Assembly (NCBI GenBank): GCA_964638245.1 | Contig: CAZWZG010000050.1 | Coordinates: forward strand, 1 to 18,208 | DNA length: 18,208 bases | Direction of reading: 5' to 3' | Source: CAZWZG01 sp964638245 | GTDB taxonomy: Bacteria > Pseudomonadota > Alphaproteobacteria > Rhodobacterales > Rhodobacteraceae | Part shown: one piece after another, positions 14,626 to 18,208 of the stretch | Numbering within the stretch: position 1 is the stretch's first letter | Layout: every line of letters starts with the position of its first letter | Notes under the pieces: model-generated | The model's database searches: none | What the model saw: the letters and a program-made list of their open reading frames with translations, nothing else | What the model was told of the DNA's origin: nothing | Translations under genes and position numbers: made by a program

Positions 14626-16158
14626 CTAGCTCGCAACCGCAAAGAGCGGGGTCGAGGCCGCAATTGCCCAAGCCAGCACAACCGCTTGGCCAATCCCCAC
14701 TGCAGCAGAGCCCCGACGCGCAGCAATCCAGCGCGCCATGGTCCCGTAGACAAGGTAGAATAGAATGAGAACGGGCAGCACCGTAAATGTCAGACCCAAC
14801 TCGGTGGGCGAGAACGCCATGGCGGTGCTCAAAGCAAGCAAGAGCGCGAGTCGCGCCAACAGCCGGCGCAAAAGCGATGCGCGATAGACGAGCCGGGCAT
14901 CGGAAACCATCAAAGGTACTGTGCCGACCAGAATGCCAAGCATCACGATCAGGCGATCTCCGACCGGCAGAAACGCCGCGCCATAGCGATCCAGCGCAAG
15001 TGCAAATACCAATGCGATTGCCAGATAAACAAGTAATCCCGTCCCGTCAGGCCGCTCGAAACCGATGCCGTTCCAACGCAGAATCGCGATTTGAACGCCT
15101 CCCCAGATGACCAAGAGTAGGGATAAACTACCAAAGGCGGCGTTTCCGCCGATCCCGAATACCGGGAGTGCCGCGATCAGAGCAACGGCGGGAAACGGCG
15201 AGAGGATCGCGATCAAAAAAGTTCGCCAGGGGACTGGCGCAACGGTGCCAACCGTTTGGCTTGGGATAAAGCTTGAGACAGGCCGCACAAGCAGAACCAA
15301 ACCGACAAGAAGAACGCCAGCAACCCAGCCGGTCTGATCAAGCGCTGCCGGACCACCTGCTTCGGTTGCAGTTCTCAGCCATGTTGAGACCTCGTCCAAA
15401 GTCATCGACGAATACAATACACCAACATGACCTACGAATGGGGCAACAGCCGTACGTCGGAGGATGTCGTCGCTAGAAACGGTCGTTCCTTCTTGTGCGT
15501 CCGGGGCGATTTGCTGAACGGTCTCTAGTCCTGCGCGCCGCAGATGCCCCTCCCATGCACCACTCACGACAAGAAGCGCTTGGGGCGAGGACTCGGTTAC
15601 TGCGGGCGAATACATCGAAATCGCCACAACGCCGCCCGCGTCCGGCATGTTCTGAGCGGCGCGGATCACAACATCGGTGGCCATGGAATGACCAACAAAG
15701 GAAATCGGTTCGGACGTATCGGCCCGCGCCAGCAGAGCGTCCGCGACATCCTCTATCACGCCCACCAGTTGTGCCGTCGTCCCTTCGATGCGGGTGATGT
15801 CGGGGGAAAGCTGGTTCCCATTGCGACCATGTCCGGGAAGATCGACAGACGCAACGACAAACCCCTGTCTTGCCAGCGAAACCGCAATCTGATCCATCAT
15901 CTGCCGAGACCCCGCAAAGCCATGGGCAACAATAACCGGCGGCGCGGCGGCGGCCCCTTCGAGCTTGTAGAGCGAAACCGGTGTTTCCCCCAATCGCAGG
16001 AGTTCGACTTTTAGGCCTGCAAACCGAGCCTCCAGAGAAATCAGACAAAACCCAACAACCGCCGTCAGCAACAAAAGCGGCGCAAACACGCGCCAAGTGG
16101 CTGGGCCGGTGCTTCTCCTATTGTGCGGCAATTGGGATGCAGTCGTGCTTTCGGTCAT
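14626..16158 (-). CDS. Membrane-anchored alpha/beta-hydrolase with C-terminal multi-spanning domain
   Basis: This is a 510-residue protein, first in the operon. A basic N-terminus and membrane helix (about 23-41) put an alpha/beta-hydrolase domain (about 50-275) in the periplasm. Elements seen are VIVAHGFAGSRQMMD (oxyanion HG), VDLPGHGRNG, the nucleophile elbow G-H-Ser158-M-A (FVGHSMATDVV; final Gly is Ala), VVSGAWEG (about 197-204, where the acidic residue would be expected) and a likely catalytic His244 in FVGHVGVLYSS. About eight membrane helices follow (278-508). The substrate is unknown; an ester, lipid or peptide is possible. The start is uncertain: ATG 16158 was chosen because the hydrophobic helix follows, but ATG 16185 is nine codons longer and neither has a clear Shine-Dalgarno. 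The next gene begins 1 nt after its stop. Confidence 0.82.
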   Translation of the reverse strand: MTESTTASQLPHNRRSTGPATWRVFAPLLLLTAVVGFCLISLEARFAGLKVELLRLGETPVSLYKLEGAAAAPPVIVAHGFAGSRQMMDQIAVSLARQGFVVASVDLPGHGRNGNQLSPDITRIEGTTAQLVGVIEDVADALLARADTSEPISFVGHSMATDVVIRAAQNMPDAGGVVAISMYSPAVTESSPQALLVVSGAWEGHLRRAGLETVQQIAPDAQEGTTVSSDDILRRTAVAPFVGHVGVLYSSMTLDEVSTWLRTATEAGGPAALDQTGWVAGVLLVGLVLLVRPVSSFIPSQTVGTVAPVPWRTFLIAILSPFPAVALIAALPVFGIGGNAAFGSLSLLLVIWGGVQIAILRWNGIGFERPDGTGLLVYLAIALVFALALDRYGAAFLPVGDRLIVMLGILVGTVPLMVSDARLVYRASLLRRLLARLALLLALSTAMAFSPTELGLTFTVLPVLILFYLVYGTMARWIAARRGSAAVGIGQAVVLAWAIAASTPLFAVAS

Positions 16159-16285
16159 TGCTCGAAAGTAGCGTGTCAGAGACATCCTGCCAGTGCCGCA
16201 GACAGGTTGCCGCACAGCCCTCATTGTGCCCGAGCCACCAAGCCTTGAGGCCGAAAGATCCGCCGATCTATCTTGTTGAGCGGGA

Positions 16286-16630
16286 GTGTTTAACGCAAGA
16301 CAATGCAGGCCCGTGGACCCGTGCGCAATTTTGACCATCTGCCCGGCATTGGGAAATGACGCTCCGAAACAGATGCACGCCCTCGCGCCCGGCATTGGCC
16401 GCCACTATGCGGCGGGACACAACGCCAACCTTGGTCCGGACCGGCACACCGCGGCATTGACGCTTTCCCCTTCCATCTGGCGCAGATTTTTCACCTAATC
16501 CCAGCTGGTCTTGATTGCCATCGCCAAACACAGGCTCGATGAGTCCGAGCACTTCGTCCAAGAGGATTTCCGGCTCGGCTCCTTCAAAGGCTGGCTCAAA
16601 CGGCATCCTTGTCCGCAGTTCGAACACTGA
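16286..16630 (+). pseudogene. Broken 5' fragment of a photolyase/cryptochrome-like FAD-binding protein gene
   Basis: One plus-strand frame holds a decayed photolyase-family N-terminus. From about 16376 it reads LAPGIGRHYAAGHNANLGP, then LTLSPSIWRRFFT, like the family's AGRxYAxxRNFDxGP ... LSPYIRHRLxT. A TAA stop at 16496-16498 falls where a Glu is usual. The same frame then continues LVLIAIAKHRLDESEHFVQE and SFKGWLKRHP, like AEKFVQEVxWRTYWKGWLExRP. It ends at TGA 16628-16630. The remaining roughly 400 residues (FAD pocket) are missing; the convergent sulP gene ends 16 bp further. The first 30 codons are not recognisable. The 16159-16285 stretch before it has no gene and should hold the operon promoter, but I found no convincing one. 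Confidence 0.6.
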
Positions 16631-16646
16631 ATAAGCACTCGCTGCC

Positions 16647-18208
16647 TCAATGCGCGCCTTCAAACAGCCCGACCCGCACGCCATAGTTCGTCGCCACGCC
16701 GTAATCGGGGTCGTCGTCGCTTTTGTCAAAGAGCAGCCCTGTGCGCGACAGGAGGCGATAACAGTCGCGGCTGAGGTGGCGTAGGCGGATGGTTTTGCCT
16801 TGCTCCTCGTACATGGCGGCGATGGTCTCGATCGCGCTTAGTGCGGACTGGTCGGTGACGCGGCTGTCGGCGAAGTCGATGATGACGTCATCGGGGTCGT
16901 TCTCGGGATCGAACAGGTCGACAAACCCGGTCGCCGAGCCAAAGAAAAGCGGGCCCGAGATGCGGTAGATGCGGGCGCCGTCTTCTTCCGTGTCGACCTT
17001 GGCCTCAATCCGGCGGGCGTGGTCCCAGGCAAAGCGAAGGGCCGAGGCGATGACACCGACGACCACGGCCGTGGCGAGGTCGTAAAAAACGGTCACGACC
17101 GTCACGAGCAGCATCACATAAGTCGCGTGGATCGGGACGACGCGCATGATGCGGAACGTCTCCCACGCGAATGTGCCGATGACGACCATGAACATCACGC
17201 CCACCAGCGCGGCGAGCGGGATCTGCTCGATCAGTGGTGACGCGAATAGAATGAAGCTGAGAAGGAACAGCGCCGCCGTGATGCCCGAAAGGCGATGACG
17301 CCCGCCAGAACGCACGTTGATCATCGACTGGCCGATCATCGCACAGCCGCCCATGCCGCCGAAGAACCCGGTGATCGTGTTGGCCGCGCCTTGGGCCAGA
17401 CATTCCTGGCTGGCCCCGCCCCGCTCGCCCGTGATGCGGCCCACGAGGTTGAGCGTCAGAAGGCTTTCGATCAGCCCGATTGCGGCAAGGATGAAGGCGT
17501 ATGGTACGATGATGCGCAGGGTTTCGAAATTAAGCGGCACGGCGGGGATATGGAAGGCGGGCAATCCACCTTCGATCGAAGCCATGTCGCCGACACGGGG
17601 AACGTTGATGTCAAAGGCGATCACGATGATTGCGACAATGGCGATGCCCGCCAGCGGTGCGGGAATGAAGTTCGTGATCTTGGGCAGAAGCCAGATGATC
17701 GCCATGGTCAGCGCCACAAGCGCAAGCATCGTATAAAGCTGCGCCCCTTCAAGCCATTCGCCCCCAGACATGCCGTGGCCTGACACCTCGGCGCTGCCCG
17801 GGACCTGGAATTGGGTCAATTGGGCAAGGAAAAACACGATGGCCAGCCCGTTGACGAAGCCCAGCATGACGGCGTGTGGCACCAGCCGGATAAAGCGGCC
17901 CAAGTGAAATGCGCCTGCCAAAAGCTGCAGGATGCCCATTAAGACAACGGTGGCAAAAAGGTACTCGATCCCGTGCTGCGCCACGAGGCTGACCATGACG
18001 ACGGCCAGTGCACCCGTTGCGCCGGAGATCATGCCCGGACGCCCGCCGAAGATTGCGGTGACAAGCCCAACGATGAAGGCGGCATAAAGGCCGACCAGCG
18101 GGTGTACGCCAGCAACGAACGCAAAGGCGACGGCTTCGGGGACAAGGGCGAGAGCGACGGTGAGGCCTGAGAGAACTTCGGTCTTGACGGCGGCGGGCGT
18201 CAGGCTGG
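16647..18208 (-). CDS. SulP-family inorganic anion transporter with STAS domain, 5' end outside the window
   Basis: The visible 519 codons are open to the window edge, so the gene starts beyond 18208. SulP/SLC26 transporters move sulfate, bicarbonate or similar anions across the inner membrane. The first part reads VALALVPEAVAFAFVAGV, then VGLYAAF and FGGRPGMISGATGALAVV, the conserved SulP TM1-TM3 core. Central blocks are IGLIESLLTLNLVG and FFGGMGGCAMIGQSMINVRS. After about 10-12 membrane segments comes a cytoplasmic STAS domain (last 115 residues or so) with VIIDFADSRVTDQSALSAI, the region of the regulatory Ser/Thr. The protein ends LFEGAH. The ATG at 18032 is internal, since SulP sequence continues upstream of it. 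The transported ion cannot be told. Confidence 0.9.
   Translation of the reverse strand, partial: SLTPAAVKTEVLSGLTVALALVPEAVAFAFVAGVHPLVGLYAAFIVGLVTAIFGGRPGMISGATGALAVVMVSLVAQHGIEYLFATVVLMGILQLLAGAFHLGRFIRLVPHAVMLGFVNGLAIVFFLAQLTQFQVPGSAEVSGHGMSGGEWLEGAQLYTMLALVALTMAIIWLLPKITNFIPAPLAGIAIVAIIVIAFDINVPRVGDMASIEGGLPAFHIPAVPLNFETLRIIVPYAFILAAIGLIESLLTLNLVGRITGERGGASQECLAQGAANTITGFFGGMGGCAMIGQSMINVRSGGRHRLSGITAALFLLSFILFASPLIEQIPLAALVGVMFMVVIGTFAWETFRIMRVVPIHATYVMLLVTVVTVFYDLATAVVVGVIASALRFAWDHARRIEAKVDTEEDGARIYRISGPLFFGSATGFVDLFDPENDPDDVIIDFADSRVTDQSALSAIETIAAMYEEQGKTIRLRHLSRDCYRLLSRTGLLFDKSDDDPDYGVATNYGVRVGLFEGAH

Noticed and set aside
14625..14753. Longer start for the two-helix membrane protein
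   Set aside because: It would lie within the hydrolase-gene coding region; the ATG at 14624 follows its stop by one base, the normal operon arrangement.
16186..16395. Long N-terminal extension of the membrane hydrolase
   Set aside because: The extra residues are non-hydrophobic and Cys/Arg-rich, overlap the photolyase remnant on the other strand and show no domain.
16268..16729. 153-residue minus-strand frame across the sulP 3' end
   Set aside because: It overlaps the sulP STAS end in another frame and lies antisense to the photolyase-like remnant; no motif was found.
1..18208. CRISPR array, tRNA, rRNA, insertion sequence or prophage genes
   Set aside because: No regularly spaced repeats, cloverleaf sequence, transposase, integrase or phage protein was seen on either strand.

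Overview
The window looks like a chromosomal segment of an alphaproteobacterium of the Rhodobacteraceae (Roseobacter group). The basis is high GC, the Roseobacter-style forms of ThyX, ClpS, SdhE, GloA and the 400-residue AspC-type aminotransferase, and a GC-rich 'GGGCAAAAATATCCCGGGGG' intergenic motif that I recall from this family. No 16S rRNA or other direct taxonomic marker is present.

Left part (1-3.3 kb): the 5' end of thyX (minus strand, leaving the window) is divergent from a two-gene plus-strand unit. That unit is a surface-type lipoprotein with a TbpB-like C-terminal barrel, overlapping by 4 nt a TPR plus beta-barrel outer-membrane protein of the Slam (DUF560) family. Together they read as a type XI secretion (T11SS) cargo/translocon pair. 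gloA follows.

Middle part (3.3-8.8 kb) is core housekeeping. It holds a MarR regulator, an xre-sdhE minus-strand pair, a divergent aspartate-type aminotransferase, a conserved 137-residue unknown, an Ig-like lipoprotein coupled to clpS, a small acidic-tailed lipoprotein, a GNAT acetyltransferase and a flavin-reductase-like protein.

Right-middle (8.8-11.3 kb): a 785-residue outer-membrane/autotransporter-like protein with choice-of-anchor-D-like and bacterial Ig-like domains and a C-terminal barrel. An unusual GTTAAC-based inverted repeat precedes it and a strong hairpin follows it.

Accessory part (11.3-16.6 kb): a compact minus-strand four-gene operon, read from 16158 down to 11575. It encodes a periplasmic alpha/beta-hydrolase fused to about eight membrane helices, a two-helix membrane protein with a cytoplasmic tail, a MoxR AAA+ ATPase, and a DUF2201-like protein with a degenerate metallopeptidase motif plus a vWA domain. 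Junctions of 1 nt, 4-nt overlap and 6 nt imply one transcript. I read it as a MoxR/vWA chaperone module dedicated to a membrane hydrolase, and it is the best candidate here for an undescribed system. At its upstream edge lies a broken fragment of a photolyase/cryptochrome-like FAD-binding gene (stop codon inside, 3' part missing), followed by a convergent SulP anion transporter that runs out of the window. Lower GC at the edges and the broken gene suggest that this part was acquired or rearranged.

No rRNA, tRNA, CRISPR array, insertion sequence or integrase was recognised.
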